A DNA stretch of 64,000 nucleotides from Ascaris suum (GCA_013433145.1 CM024179.1:7289300-7353299), one strand, 5' to 3'. Positions 1 through 13,208 are shown, numbered from the stretch's first letter. Made by a program: numbers and translations. Notes: generated from the letters alone by a model not told the origin.

Positions 1-651
1 ACGCTGCACCCAAAACATTCTTTCCACCCCCTCCCCCCCCCTCACGCCCCATTGATTCTGCAATAAAAATGGACCCCCTTATAAGAGCAGCTTGGCTGGA
101 AACCAACAGGGAGCAAAAAGCACATTAAAAAAGAAATAAAAACGTTGTAAAATAAAACAAACTCCCAAGAAAAATACAATCAAACTTCGTAAGAAGTTTA
201 CGATCAAGAGAAAATCCTTCAAAAACTTACATAACTTTTAAAGAAACTAACAAATAATTTACTGAAATTAACATCGTTAGCAAGAAAATTGAAACTCGCA
301 CCTGTCTTCTACCATTTAGCATAGAGCAACGACAACGATAAACGATCACCACCTTGAAGCCAATCATTCGAGTGAACCGATAAATCGATCGATAAAAATG
401 CTATAAGTCGGATGTCTTTTCCTTATTGAACCGTCGCTGCAACGGAAAGGACTGAATACAATCATTTCAATAATCTTTCCATAAACTAAGCATAAGCAGT
501 TATCAAATACGAATTGAACAGCAACAACTCAATCTCTATAATACGATTTAGTGTTATCTAAATTATATCGATTAAAAAAACCAACTTAATGGTAACTAAA
601 ATAATAAATAAATGAAACTAGTAAATGAAAATTCTTGAAAAAACCGATCAC

Positions 652-2673
652 CTATGAAAAAAAAAATGTAAATTCAAAAAAACCGTACAAATAGAATTTG
701 ATAGCCGGTAGCAACGTAGTGAAGTGCCCTTTCTTGATCATCGCATCAAAAAGAAATATTAAGCCATGGATATTCGCCGCAAATGGTTCACCACTCTCCG
801 ACTGAAAAAAATTTCTTTCTAAAGCTCAATTCTAAATTATTGCCTCATTACTTTCAAATATTCTTATAGACTACCTCACTTGAAATTCAAGGATCAAATA
901 TGATAAAACGAGGAAAACGGGATACCTTTATGCTCCTATAAGCGCACTCGCTTATTTAAAACTTTTTGATATATTCAGAGTGGCCAAATATTCCTCCATA
1001 TTAGCGGAAGCGAAGTAAAAAAAAAGATTCTTCATTCCTCATTGCATGAAACTTTCATTTCAGCGTTTTCTTCACCGTAGGGGGTCCACCAATGTGCTTT
1101 CCTACCGCTACAAGGTGCATATGAAAGATCAATAAGGCTGGTCTTTTATTCCGACCAAATAGTTAAATATAATGACTTTATCAAGAGTAAAAATCAGTTA
1201 AGTTAAAGTGACCTGATGATCTCATTAAACATCCAAATAGGTTCAGCGCTTTCCTTTTCCGCAGACAACGAACTGATTTCAAAGCATCAACCTCTATTGA
1301 GAAATGGGATTTTTTTTTCTTGAAAATTGTTTAGTTGGCTGCCTTTCTAACAACGAAACGAGTAACACACCTTGACGGCACCCGCATAAGCCAACAGGAG
1401 ATTGCAAATTTGTTCACTGGCTGAGAGTGGCCATCTTCTTTTCTGCTCGGCTGCTTTCAGTATTGCATCTAAATACATAAATTCATTGCTTCGTTCTCAA
1501 TTCTACATAACTTCTCTTATTTTATTTAAATCTAATTTGAAAGGCAATCAATTGCAAGTGCATTATTTCAAAAAAGGTTAAAGTTGCAGGAAAAATGTTT
1601 CATGAGACCAATTCAGTGAAGATTTTAGCGCTGCGATAATCATAGTAATCCATTAATGATCCTGGAGTTTTGATATTGAAGTCGAACTTAAATATTGTGT
1701 CACCATCGATAGCGGAAGCATCACAATGATATTCATAATGTCACTAAAAGTGATCCCTAAATGCTTCATTTTAGCAAATTATAACGCTAGATTATGTTTT
1801 GATAAAATTTCTCTTGCATTAAAAAAAGATCAATTCAACTCATCACTTCGCATTCGATTATCATCACTTGCTTTTCATGTAATAGTCAAATAAAATTACT
1901 TCCTACCCGCAAAATTTCATCAACTTTTCAAATTTTCACCCCAATTTTATCTTGCAATCCAATAAAACCTTCAAACTACGAAAAAAAAAACAGGAAATAA
2001 ATGGGAGATAACTTTATAGCATAGAGTACCAACCAGCAAGGATGACGATTCGCTGGAGTAGCTGTGGACTGGCTGTATTCTCGCCTGCAAGTGCCGCCAA
2101 CGAATAGAGGAATGCGGCCGTCTCTTCTTGTGTTCTCCCTTCCAATCCTTTCTGTCAATCGTCCATAATTACAATTAAACGAGCATCCCCAACAACAAAC
2201 AGCCACCACTACTATCACTATTTCTTCACTCCCCACAAAAATCTATAAAGACTATTGACAACATTATGCACCTAAATATCAGCGAAATTTTACTATCACC
2301 CTCAGAATACGTCAACATAATACTCTGTTAGATAATGAGTGAATAATTCAAAGCATAGGCCGCTCGAATAGATCAAAGAGACCATGCTACTTCATGAATT
2401 ACGGGGCCCAATTTACGACAACTTTTTGAGCAAACAAAGGAATAATGTAATATAAAAAATAAACCAAAATCAATATTATCAAAGACAATCTCCGAATAAG
2501 AACTACATTCAAGATAATTATATGGAAGTGACCGGAAATAATAGCATAAATGGTGCAGCAAGAAAGCATATTCAAGAAACTACCCGAAGCATGTCCACAA
2601 CAATCTTTGGCTGATGCACGAACGAATTCAACAACGTTATCGACGGCCTTCTCGTAAACAACTCCACATCATC
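652..2673 (-). other. RanGAP1_C domain exons with SUMO-consensus site
   Basis: Four consecutive minus-strand exons (2584-2673, 2034-2151, 1371-1468, about 684-801) match the C-terminal domain of vertebrate RanGAP1 in order. [10 protein letters not shown] aligns with the vertebrate start of this domain, then [12 protein letters not shown], then [12 protein letters not shown], then [18 protein letters not shown]. Phases are 0, 1/2, 0, so the four join without a break. The junction between the third and fourth exon gives VKSE, a psi-K-x-E SUMO consensus at the same place as the vertebrate LKSE acceptor. In vertebrates this domain is SUMO-modified and binds the nuclear-pore protein RanBP2. The domain is present only once, downstream of module A. 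Confidence 0.8.
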
Positions 2674-5600
2674 CTGAAATATTTATGCAAATTGGATCTC
2701 AAAAAAAGGCACCAATATGCGATAATAAATCAATTTCACTCGCACAAGTGGTTTGTCATGTTCGGAATTGCCAGCAACTCTACACTGAAGACCACCCAAT
2801 TGGAATACGCTTGTGGTAAGTATGACCATCGGAGAATATTGAAGACACAAGAAGATCACTACTTCGCTTATCGGACGGATGACCATTTGCTTTGAAGAAT
2901 GGTCTTTCCTCGGTTCCCTTTCTGTATCTTCAGTATTTTCGTCGTCTCCTTCATTCCCAGACTCTTCGTCAGATCTCGTTCAGTGTCTTCTTCTCCATCC
3001 AAGGAACCCTGATCGTCACTAAATGCAAATCTCGTTAAACATTGAAGGCGATATGCAAATATCTAGAGGATTTGAAAAGGAAAAGCATTCTTGGTTCTAC
3101 TAAGCCTAAGTTTAATCCCCATAAACGTTTCTGCCAAGAATTCCACCACTCACGATGTCAATATTGCGTAACATTACAATAAATAAATAAACGGCAAATA
3201 AATATTCCTTCCAAAAGAAGGCGTTAAATATTTGACAGGAATAGTCATTTGATTATACACTACGAGAAGAACTCTTCAAATGCACAAAATCAACTTTCAT
3301 AAAGAATGAGAAACGAAATGCAGCACTCATAGAGTGAAGCATAAACAAAATCACTTTGCAAGCAATGAATAGAATTAAACAAGACAGGCAAATAGAAACA
3401 AATTCAGATGAGAGGCGTATAATCAGATGAACCGAACAGACAAACAAAATCGATTAAACTTTTTTAATCGAATTACCTATACAACAACACCCTGAAATTC
3501 TTTCCAGGGTTCATCCCATCTCTATACGCCTATGCCTAAGCAGAAAGTTAATTGCACTTCGGATGAACAAATAAATCTCCTTGCGAATAAGTTTTAGTAG
3601 CGCCATCCTAGAACTTCTTTTCATTTCAAAGAAAGTGGCATGAACCTTTCTTCTCCGAGATCAACGAAAGCTTTACTAGAAGTGTATTGCTTGAGCTCGT
3701 CGAATCGATGGCCCAGATTGTTCGTATGCAATACGAGTGATTGCAGTCTAAACGATGTCTCCAATGAACGCACAACTTTTTCCACCGTTTCGGCGCTCAA
3801 TTCGTTACCCGACAGATTGATTTCCTGAATATGCATTCCATTATTCTTCAAATTCTTCAGGTCAGAGATTCAACAGATAAGCGGAAATGCCGTTTTTTGG
3901 AAAGTGCCAACTGAAAATCAATTCTTCGCCTAAGTATTCAACAAATGAAGAAAAATGAAATAATAACATACCGATTAAGCAGAGTGTTTTCAAGCTAAAC
4001 AAACTAGTTGACTCCTCATCAACTAAATATGAGGAAGTGCAACTTTATATTGTGCTTGCAAGATCATCGCATGGTGATATTAAAAGGACTAACAGCTCAA
4101 TAACCAATAGACATCGCATTAGCTGAATAACCAAACATGGTAGACAGCGAACTCGGAAACGACAGATTCATGCTATTTGTGGAGAAACGTTTCAGCTCGG
4201 CAGCCAGTCGCACTTATTTCTTTCAATATGAACCAACCTCCGATTCCACCCTAACCATAGAAAATATAATACCTAAAAATGAAAGTAGGTTGTTGAAACG
4301 AGACCCAAAGGGGGAGACAGATTCAGATTCCAAGAATCGATCCCATACATCCCTTACATTAACAGTCTAAGGTTTCAACAATACAACAATCAAAATTAAC
4401 AAAAACTGATGACAAACTTTTATTCGGAAGTGAACCAACGAGCTGAGGCTCGCGACGATCGCGATCGCTCCGTCGTTGCGACAGAGGCAATCACTCAAAT
4501 TGAGCACCTCGATGAGTCGTAAACTTGGCAACACCTTGAAAAGATTACCTTAGATTAAAGCTTCATGTCATTTGCATACCTTCATTCTTCTGCCTCCCGG
4601 CTCTACAGCTCTATCAGCAGCGGATATAAACTCTTATACCAATAATTTATGTCCTATTTTACAGCAACTGATTTATATAAGTATCCACCATAATAACGTA
4701 ACAGTATATAACAATAATATACGCATAGTAACAAACGACTTCCGTTTCAGTAAATCTACAAAATCTACCTGAATGTGCTCGATTCAAAGAGCGACCAACT
4801 ACTAAATACCATCTTGGTTACCTCACATATAGGTGATAGGCGACTTCGTAAACATGACAAACTTCATAAATTCAAAGCCCCACAATTCAATGACAACAGC
4901 GTTGTGAAAGGCACCGGTAGGTAACGGCTAATCCAAAATGAACGGTTTCTCTCCTTCTACGATTATCCTTCAAGTCAATTATCACTAACAAGGTGTTAAG
5001 AGGGTAATTAATGTCCATAGAAAAGCTAGCCTTTGCCATTGCGAGTGCGCCAACAACAGTGAACGTATTATCACTCAAATTGATCACTCTCAACTTGGGG
5101 TTACACTTGAATGACGATGCAAGCGCCTCTATACCTTTCGCTTTGATACCGTTCTGATGCATTGTCACCTCTTCGAGTGTACCGATCAGCTGAAGACATT
5201 TTTAACCTCCTTCAACTTTTCGTATCATATATTCACAGCTCAATCTCTTTTAGCTTCCAGCTTCACATATACTTACAGCATCACTTTTCGCACATAGCAG
5301 GAAAAATGTCAACAATCCTCTCAAAAGTTCACAATCGTTTGCAGGTCAAGGTCCAAGTTCCAAGGAAATCAAAGGAGCTGAAGACTAAGGAGAAAGTAAA
5401 GGATGACAAACCGCTTCAAATCATGCTGCCATACGTCTTATCCCAGCAATCTTCTTATCAACAAACACTCTTAACTGAAAGAAGTATATGTGACATATAA
5501 ATCTTGCTCCTTCAAGCGAATATCCACTTTAAGTGCACAACCTAATAATCCCCTACAAAAAGGCTTAACGCTTTTGAAAACTATCCATTAATAATGCAAA

Positions 5601-8198
5601 GTGTTAATTCACTATATATTACATATACGATCTTATTGTACGCTAGAGTCAACACTACTATGAATTCAAAGTAAAACTTCGCGGCCGTCGAAACATTTCC
5701 AGTACCCGATCGATGCCAGCAATTCAGATTCACAAAAACGATTATCATTCGTCAGTCCGCAACTATTCCTTCTACCAATTTATTCCCCACTAGTTCATTT
5801 TTTGCAGCGATGTCTACTAACCACTTATCATTGCTCGACCGAATATTTGCTAAGCTCATTCCTTCATAGTAATCTCGCAATGAATCAAAACTGGTTGCAA
5901 CTCCGCTCTATGTAATTAACCTGGAAAGCTTCGGCGAGTGCTATTGCACCGGGAACTTCGAGCCGATTTCGACCAGCAACAAATGTTTTAAGACGAAAAC
6001 ATCGTCCATCTCGTTTTGCGTTGATACAACACTGCTTCAACGACTTTGCAATCACCTGAAATTACATTCCGTTTATTTATCGACAGGTGAAGGGACACAG
6101 CAACAAATTAACGCAAAAAGAGAGAAAAAAGTGCGGAAAGATATTACTTAGACAAAAATTGATGCCACGAAGAACAAAGAAACCTTTCTTTAAAAAATAA
6201 AAAAAACGATTCTTGGCTAAGGCAGTATAATCAACGTTCCATAGCAATAATGTTGAATCATATATACCACAATAGCAGTCAAAAAAAGCAGTTACTGCCT
6301 AGTCCAACTACCCCCCCCCCCCCTCCAAAAAAAAAACAAAAAACAATACTAAATGAAGACCAACCACCGAGATGATCACAGAATAGTACCACTTTAGTAT
6401 TGATTTCTTACTATGTGATCACTGCTTCGATCATCTGTCAATGGCATTGCTCGCAACTAAAGATGATTACCCACTTCTGAGCAAAAGAGCGATCCCGTGC
6501 TACGAAAAGCGTTTCTCCTTAGTAAACTCGTCTACAGTATTTAATTGAAACACGCTTCCACTCGTTGTTTCACCAATGCCCACCAACATATTAAATTATT
6601 CTAAGCGAAGACAATCTTCTATCCTACAGTAAGCACCCAAACACTTTTGGAATCTTTCAAGGCCAATATGGTCACTCACCTTACCACCAGCGCCAAGGCC
6701 ATTATTGTTTAATTTCAATACTTGAAGAGAATATGCAGCTGGACTCTCTAAGAACTTCTCGATTCCTTCTGCACCTATCGGTCCGAAGGCGTTATCCGAG
6801 AGATCAAGCTCTACCAGCTGGACTCCGCCTGTTATCATCGCGTTGCATAGAGACTTCTGCAAAAAAACAAAAAGTAAGAACAAAAATAAAAAACACCGCG
6901 AAAATTTATCATCGGTGTTCACGAAAATGCACGAATGTAAACGTACTTTTTTAAAAATCTTTGCGGTATGCTAAAGGCCCAGGGATATTAATAGGTGCAT
7001 GAAACTTGCGAGAGAGATCACTCAAGCGTGTCCCCATAAATGCAGATTTATTTGCCCAATCCCCTGAGCCGTACCATGCAAGATCATTTACCTCTTACAA
7101 GTCTCGACCATGAAACACGCTGGAAACTGATTTCAATGGCTGGTAATTATTCGAACATATCTGATCTTTGTTCAGCTACTACACCGAAATAAGAAGAACA
7201 TCGTACACAAACTTACCAATATGGGTGGTATTTCACTTTTCAGGCGACCGGTGAATAAATCGCTCCATAACGCTTTCTGAAATAATGTGAAATAAATTAG
7301 AGCGCCGCATGAAAATGTGGATCGTTCATACATTCGCTCTTTACTTTAAACTTCAGAATGTGGGCAGAACCCTGTCCCTCATGGCTCCCCCCCCCCTCGA
7401 GGGATTTCTCCGCCACTATATTCAGGAAGAAATCAATGGAACTTGAACTTGTTCCACCAACAACTCCTTCACGAATTGCAGATCCAAGCAACTGCAAAAG
7501 CTGGTTTAAAGTACCTTAAGCTCGGGATGTCTGATGATAGCCTGTGCGATACGCTGCCCAGCCGCTACACCAAGTGTATTGCCTTTCAATTCAAGCGCCT
7601 CAACACGACTACGGGCTTCGATCGCCCTCGCAGCCTCTTCCACTGAAACAATTCAAAAATTCGGCGATATAGTTGACATCCAACATCCCATTCTAAAAAA
7701 TCACATTAGTGGAAACAAATAATGTCGACTAATATATCACACTGCATCAGCCCGCTTTCCCTTCGATGAGAAAGGATCGAATGATCCGCTAATATATGAA
7801 ATTGTATCATTCGAACGATAAACGCGTACTATCCACAACACATTGAAAGATTTTCAGAATCGAAAAATCTATGAAGAGTAACACCACCCACGTTCTAAAT
7901 GTTGAAAAATATCCTCTCCCCTTCTCCACTTTCCTTGACGCATCAGTACCAAGTAATTTCTTCAATGACAATACGCACTGATGTGAAGATACTGATGTTT
8001 CGTAAGTAAATAAATATATATACGCTATTCGTTCAGCCGGTTTTTACAGAAAACAAAAAAATTTAAAAAAACAGACAAAGAATTTCAAAACGAAACCATC
8101 TTCTCGTGAGTTCCATTTGTTTTGCTGATCCAAAAACGAAACAACTGCTTCCGTGCCATCAACAGTGCATGCTGCCAGTTGTTCGCTCAACAAATCGC
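652..8198 (-). CDS. ran-2: RanGAP leucine-rich-repeat module A plus RanGAP1_C domain (downstream copy, no in-frame ATG)
   Basis: Second RanGAP module with the same exon structure as module B: 8097-8198 (or from 8171), 7515-7642, 7217-7276, 6680-6856, 5921-6055, 5031-5189, 4418-4534, 3646-3824, 2863-3018. Exons two to seven have exactly the same lengths as in B (128, 60, 177, 135, 159, 117). C-terminal exons follow: 2584-2673, 2034-2151, 1371-1468 and about 684-801 (open to a TAG at 652). The first exon encodes [11 protein letters not shown] but has no in-frame ATG. It opens behind an in-frame TAA and possible AG acceptors at 8199 or 8172, which suggests an internal exon joined to module B. 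Oddities: the acidic exon 2863-3018 changes frame near 2971-2986, and the exon ending at 5031 is followed by GC, not GT. The reading frame is otherwise intact, so I favour a functional second half over a pseudogene. The last coding exon may lie beyond the left edge. Confidence 0.85.
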
Positions 8199-8407
8199 CT
8201 TAAACGCTACCCTTTATCAAGAATGATCAATGGCCTAAATAAATAAGAATAATCAACGGCCTATATAAATGATAATCCAAAGGTACAAAAAAGTTGTGGA
8301 TTTTCATTGCAATATCGTTTCCAACAAGAACACTACACGAAATAAATAAACACCACAACCGAAAAGGATGTTCTTCTAACTGGCTACAGCAAAAAGCTTT
8401 CATAATT

Positions 8408-8413
8408 TTTATT
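8408..8413 (-). terminator. possible polyadenylation signal for a short module-B transcript
   Basis: AATAAA on the minus strand 98 nt after the module-B stop codon. If used, module B would be a separate short RanGAP mRNA. The hexamer is common by chance in sequence this AT-rich. Confidence 0.25.
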
Positions 8414-8510
8414 TATATTCACCAAATTTTTTCAATTTTAACCTCTTTCTGAAACACATTCGATAGAAATTTATAAGAAAGTTCGCTGCTATTCCCTTCT
8501 ATCGAATGCA

Positions 8511-11500
8511 CTAATTACCCGATAAGAATAATTCCCTATAACACCATTTTCGATCACCTTGGTCATGATGGCTGTAATCAGTTTCCCTTTCGGTCCTTTC
8601 GTCGTGACTCTCATAGCCCGAACCACTTGCATTCGAATTCAATTCCTCGTCCTCATCACCGTCCAATGTGCCTTCGTTATCACTACAAAAACTGCTTTGT
8701 GTTATGATCAACGATGCGTTTACTGGCGGGAGATGAGGAATAAGACAAAGTGCAAATAAGTTGGTAATTAGCCAAAGAAAAAGGTAAGTAAACAGCAAAC
8801 CAAATTGAATGCATTTACCTCTCATCACCGAGGTCCACAAACGCACTGTTCTCCCATCTAGCCTTCAGGTCATCAAAACGAGAGCCCAAATTATTCGTGC
8901 CAAGAATGATTGAATTCAAATGGAAGATTTTCATCTTCTGTAGCACTTTCTCGACCGTATTCGCATTCAGCTCATTTCCAGATAGGTTAATCGTCTAAAT
9001 ACATCAAGTCAATAAAAGAATTTCGGAATAAAAAGGCAGGTGAGGGGAAGCTGGATAAGGGTTTCAGACTTCTGTATTAATTCACCTGCTATTTCACAAA
9101 ACGTAATGACTCTCATGACCTCCCCCACCCCCCCCCCCTCTCCTTCTTATAAGATGGCAATATTTTAAACAGGCAGCCTAACTAGCTGATGGATCCATCT
9201 AAACACGTAGATAAACGGTGTGACTCTATGAAGCTTTGAAGAATGAAATGCTTATTTATAGGATCGCCTTAAGTACGCTTATATTTCATACTTTTTTCAC
9301 TCTTTTTAAAAAAATAGTTTGAATCAGACCTTTTGCTTTCGACCAAAACACCAAGTTGTCTTCAAAAAACAGCCGCAGGGCACACAACTCTCAGAGACAA
9401 GCACAAGAATGATAAAAAGAACCAGTGGATCAATAAATAAAAAATAAACCTTTAAAGATGGATGCTTCACCGGATCCAGATTCGCCATAATCGCGTCGAC
9501 ACCGGCATTTCGACATAAGCAATCGCCAAAATCCAACGTTTCCAAATAGTTCAATGATGGAAGAATCTGAGGAAAATCAAACGCAAAAAATTGGCTACGA
9601 GCAGAAATGATTTCCTTGAAATCACCTTTTAAAACATTTTCCACATAAAATAACTTATTCAATTATTATTAATTAGGTAAGCATTGAAAACAAAAGAAAT
9701 TTATCAGATTTATCACGGTGATGCAAGCGTAGTACCAAATTAGGCCCGACACAGATGTTGAAAAAAAAAGAATAAAGTTTCTAAATTTTAAAATCCCCTA
9801 TGAAGAAATATATCGCCGAAAAGAAATTACCTCAGCAAAAGCACGAGCGCCAACCGCCGTAAATGTATTGTCTGCTAAATTGATAGTCCTCAAATGAGCA
9901 TTATAACGGAATGATTTCGCCAATGCTTCGATTCCTTTTGCATTAATTCCATTTTGTGGCATTGATACTTCCTCTAACGATCCGATCTCCTAAAGAAACC
10001 ACAGGAATAAAAACAATAATCGAATCGACTAAAATTAATGCAAAACGATAGCATCGCTGTGATATTATTGCATCGAAATCGTTTTTCACACTATAACCGT
10101 GTTTCTTTGCAACATATTCAAAACTTATCAAACTATCGCCATTTTACTGAACATTCAAAACAGCCGAATTGACGAATGCCGATTTGGACTACCATATGCA
10201 CAGTACTGCTCGAGGAGACTGTACAATGGAAAAATATCCATCTTCAAGCCAATTGCATCATACCTAATCACCTAAATGCGTCATATTGTGATGACTTCCT
10301 TTTCTGATATCATATATAAACACTTCGCGACCATAACTAATGAATGTTCATGTGAACCTAAACCTCTAACGAATAAGCCCATAAAGCCATTAATGCTTAC
10401 CTGAAAAGCATCGGCAAACGCGATGGCACCTGCAATTTCGAGTCGATTACGGCCAGCAACGAACGTTCTCAACCGGAAACAACGACCGTCTTGTTTCGCA
10501 TTCAAACAACACTGCTTCAGCGACTTCGCGATTATCTAAAATAACGCCGTCTTCATTAAAGGTATATGAAATGCTGAACGGAACAACGGCTGCAGCATCA
10601 CAACCCAAAGCTAATCGACTTCGCGTATAACTCTCAAGGGGTAAGTACATCGAGTCTACCATAGCAGTGAAGCAAGCCTAAATGGGAATGCGCTATTCGA
10701 AAATTTTTAAAAATTAGGCATGGCGCATCCATTACTATTTAAGGTAGAAGTTAAGACTCGAAAATCATACCTGGTATATTACTGAGGTATAAACAAAGCG
10801 TTTAATCCACAACATGAAGTAGGAATAGAGAATAGACTATAACTCCATTTTCGATAATATTCAATTCAATGAACATCGTTTTACAGTACCCACCCAGCTG
10901 CACGCAGGTAATAAATTAACCTTGTCAAAGAGAATAAACCAGCCTTGTCACAGGCAATAAACCGAACTTGCCACAAAGAACAAACCAGCCTTGTCGTGGA
11001 CAATAAATCGACTAACCTTGCCACCTGCACCGAGGCCATTATTGTTAAGCTTGAGAACTTGAAGCGAATAGGCTGCAGGACTTTCCAGAAACTTTTCGAT
11101 TCCATCCGCCCCAATCGGCCCGAATGCATTATCAGACAGATCCAGTTCCGTCAACTGCACTCCTCCCGCTATCATCGCGTCACATAAGGACTTCTGTAGT
11201 ATACAGTTACTGTTTAAAAAAAATCAATACTGAGGGTAATGAGTTCGTTAAGATGGTAACAATTATACCAAAAAGACTGCCAAAAGCCTATTTAATTTAA
11301 ACTCTTTAGACTGATGAATTACAACATTCGATTTACAACTGAATGAAATCGCCATCGCACTTAATCGAAAACTGTAAAAAAAAACGTAGTAAAATACATT
11401 GAAAAAGATTACCAAAATCGGGGGTATTTCAGTCTTCAATCGACCTGTAAACAAATCGCTCCACAGTGCCCTCTGAAAATAAGACGTTTATAAAGTAAAA

Positions 11501-13119
11501 CAGTTAACGAAAAAGGTAAATCAGGTAGGCCAGGTATATTAGAAAGCATCGATGGCATGTCACAATGTGATTAGCTCTCCTCAAAATTACTTCAATATTC
11601 ATCACGCTAAAGTCATTAAAATGTGCAAGAAATGCTGTAAACGTGAGTGGTGGAGGGGATCAACGGAGAGGGAAGAAAGAAAAAAGAAACGCCGCGTGTT
11701 CGCACAGAACCTCCGTCAACGCATGTTATCAACTGATAGCTTAACCTAAACAATCGTATTTTGTGAGCAGGAAAAATGTGCAATCCCCTTTCCCCCCCCC
11801 CCCCCCGGCCAAAAAAAGGGAATGCAACTAGAGATATAAGTTTCCCGGGTCGCTCGCTTTTCTCTTTAGGGAATTTGGATAATTTCAGCAAAGAGGAAAG
11901 GTACGATATGCGGAAAGCTTATCGATGAGATAACAGTAGAGATTTTGCCCGTTTCGGCTTATTATAGTGTAGAAAAAAACACCCATGTTCCCCCCCCCCC
12001 CCAAAAAATATATATATAAATGAAAAACGTAAAACCACTAGTTTCAATAATAATGTCTAATAATAATTTAATGTATAGTTCAAAAAATAGCATGACTTCA
12101 AAATAATAAAAAATATCTAATCGGTCTAAGATAGGTCGTTGATTTCATAAAAATAGAAATACCTTAAGTTCAGGACGATTTTGAATCGCTTCTGCAATAC
12201 GCTTACCAGCCATTACACCTAACGTATTGCCTCTCAATTCGAGAGTCTCTAGATGAGGAGCCGACTCGATTGCATTTGCTACTTCTTCCGCTGAAATAAA
12301 AATACATCTTTATCGATCGATACTCCTAATACTCCTTAATAAAGCATAATAATGATCGAATTTTATAGAATGCTTTAGAAGTTGTGCAATGTTTAAACTA
12401 CCAAAAAAAAAGGACATTGCATAAAAAATTGAGAAAAATTAAAAGAAAATGCAAAAAAAAATTGCAATTAATCAAGGAAAACTCATTGCAAAAAAAGTTT
12501 TTATTTGAAGAAAACAATGAAATGGATTTCGAAAAATTTGCAATTAATTCAGAAAAAAATTTGCAAAAGAAAAAAAACTGCAGCACGAGATTTATTAACA
12601 TATGGCAAATAGTGAGAGTAATGAAAAAAAATGAACGAAATATAAGATAGGACATTTGCGCCAGCAATAGGCATACGATCATGTAGGTGGCCCCGCTAGT
12701 GCTACGGATTCGTTGACAAATATTCGCTATTTCAAAAGCATCAACTTATTTGCATTTAACGTCTTCCTATATTAAAAATAATTGCAAAGTGTCTATACAA
12801 ATGAATATAAAGCATTTATCCGGCAAACTTAAAAACACGGACTACTATTATAATAAATACAATTATGTGAGTTACCACATCCGAATATGGCCCATTAAAG
12901 ATTCAAGTACGACGATAATGTATAGCTAGCCCAATGAACCATTGCCTAAATCGTAAAATTACGGAAAACCTCCAGCTCAAGTTTGAGGAATTTCAAAATT
13001 GCAGAGTTTACGATAGCACAGAGGACAAAATATTGTCACATAATAGCCATACCATCCTTTCGACTGTCCCATTTATTTTGTTGATCGAGAAACGATAACG
13101 TCGTCGTATCGTTCGACAT
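8511..13119 (-). CDS. ran-2: RanGAP leucine-rich-repeat module B (upstream copy, carries the start codon)
   Basis: GTPase-activating protein for Ran, which makes RanGDP in the cytoplasm. Nine exons on the minus strand: 13053-13119, 12163-12290, 11413-11472, 11017-11193, 10401-10535, 9831-9989, 9450-9566, 8819-8994, 8511-8682. All junctions keep frame and use GT-AG. The product is about 396 aa, close to fission yeast Rna1p. It starts [17 protein letters not shown]; the family signatures [61 protein letters not shown] and [12 protein letters not shown] follow in order, then an acidic tail ([10 protein letters not shown]). The last exon reads to a TAG at 8511-8513. It also contains a GTGATC donor at 8558, phase 1, that fits the next module's phase-2 acceptor. 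So this copy may end here as a short RanGAP, or may be the N-terminal half of a longer protein with module A. Family assignment is very secure; the 3' end is not. Confidence 0.93.
10910..11024 (-). repeat. 23-bp minisatellite built on the module-B exon 4 splice donor
   Basis: Five contiguous units start at 10910, 10933, 10956, 10979 and 11002, each opening with AATAAA (or AACAAA) and carrying CTTGTCA or CTTGCCA on the plus strand. The last unit runs across the exon 4 donor at 11017, so every unit carries a degraded copy of the CAAG/GT junction as read on the minus strand. Confidence 0.8.
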
Positions 13120-13171
13120 CTTTTTATACTCGCCTGTTGATTTCTTCCGATTATTATGAAACTTGTAAGCA

Positions 13172-13184
13172 CTGTAATGACAAA
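13172..13184 (-). promoter_or_regulatory. possible leader trans-splice acceptor for RanGAP
   Basis: TTTGTCATTACAG on the minus strand, 52 nt before the RanGAP ATG at 13119. The gap to the stop of the tentative upstream gene (13209) is about 90 bp, the usual spacing of a nematode operon, where SL2 would be added here. It could equally be the acceptor of a cis intron. Confidence 0.3.
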
Positions 13185-13208
13185 TGCTCAAGAAAATATA
13201 ACTCAGGA

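Noticed and set aside
652..8198. RanGAP module A as a dead pseudogene
   Set aside because: Apart from one frame change, all exons are open, exon lengths are kept and the unique RanGAP1_C exons are intact, so decay is not the best explanation.
12384..12682. Lys-rich ORF and its Phe-rich complement
   Set aside because: Low-complexity A-rich intron of RanGAP module B with repeated TTGCAAAAAA; no protein features beyond the base bias.
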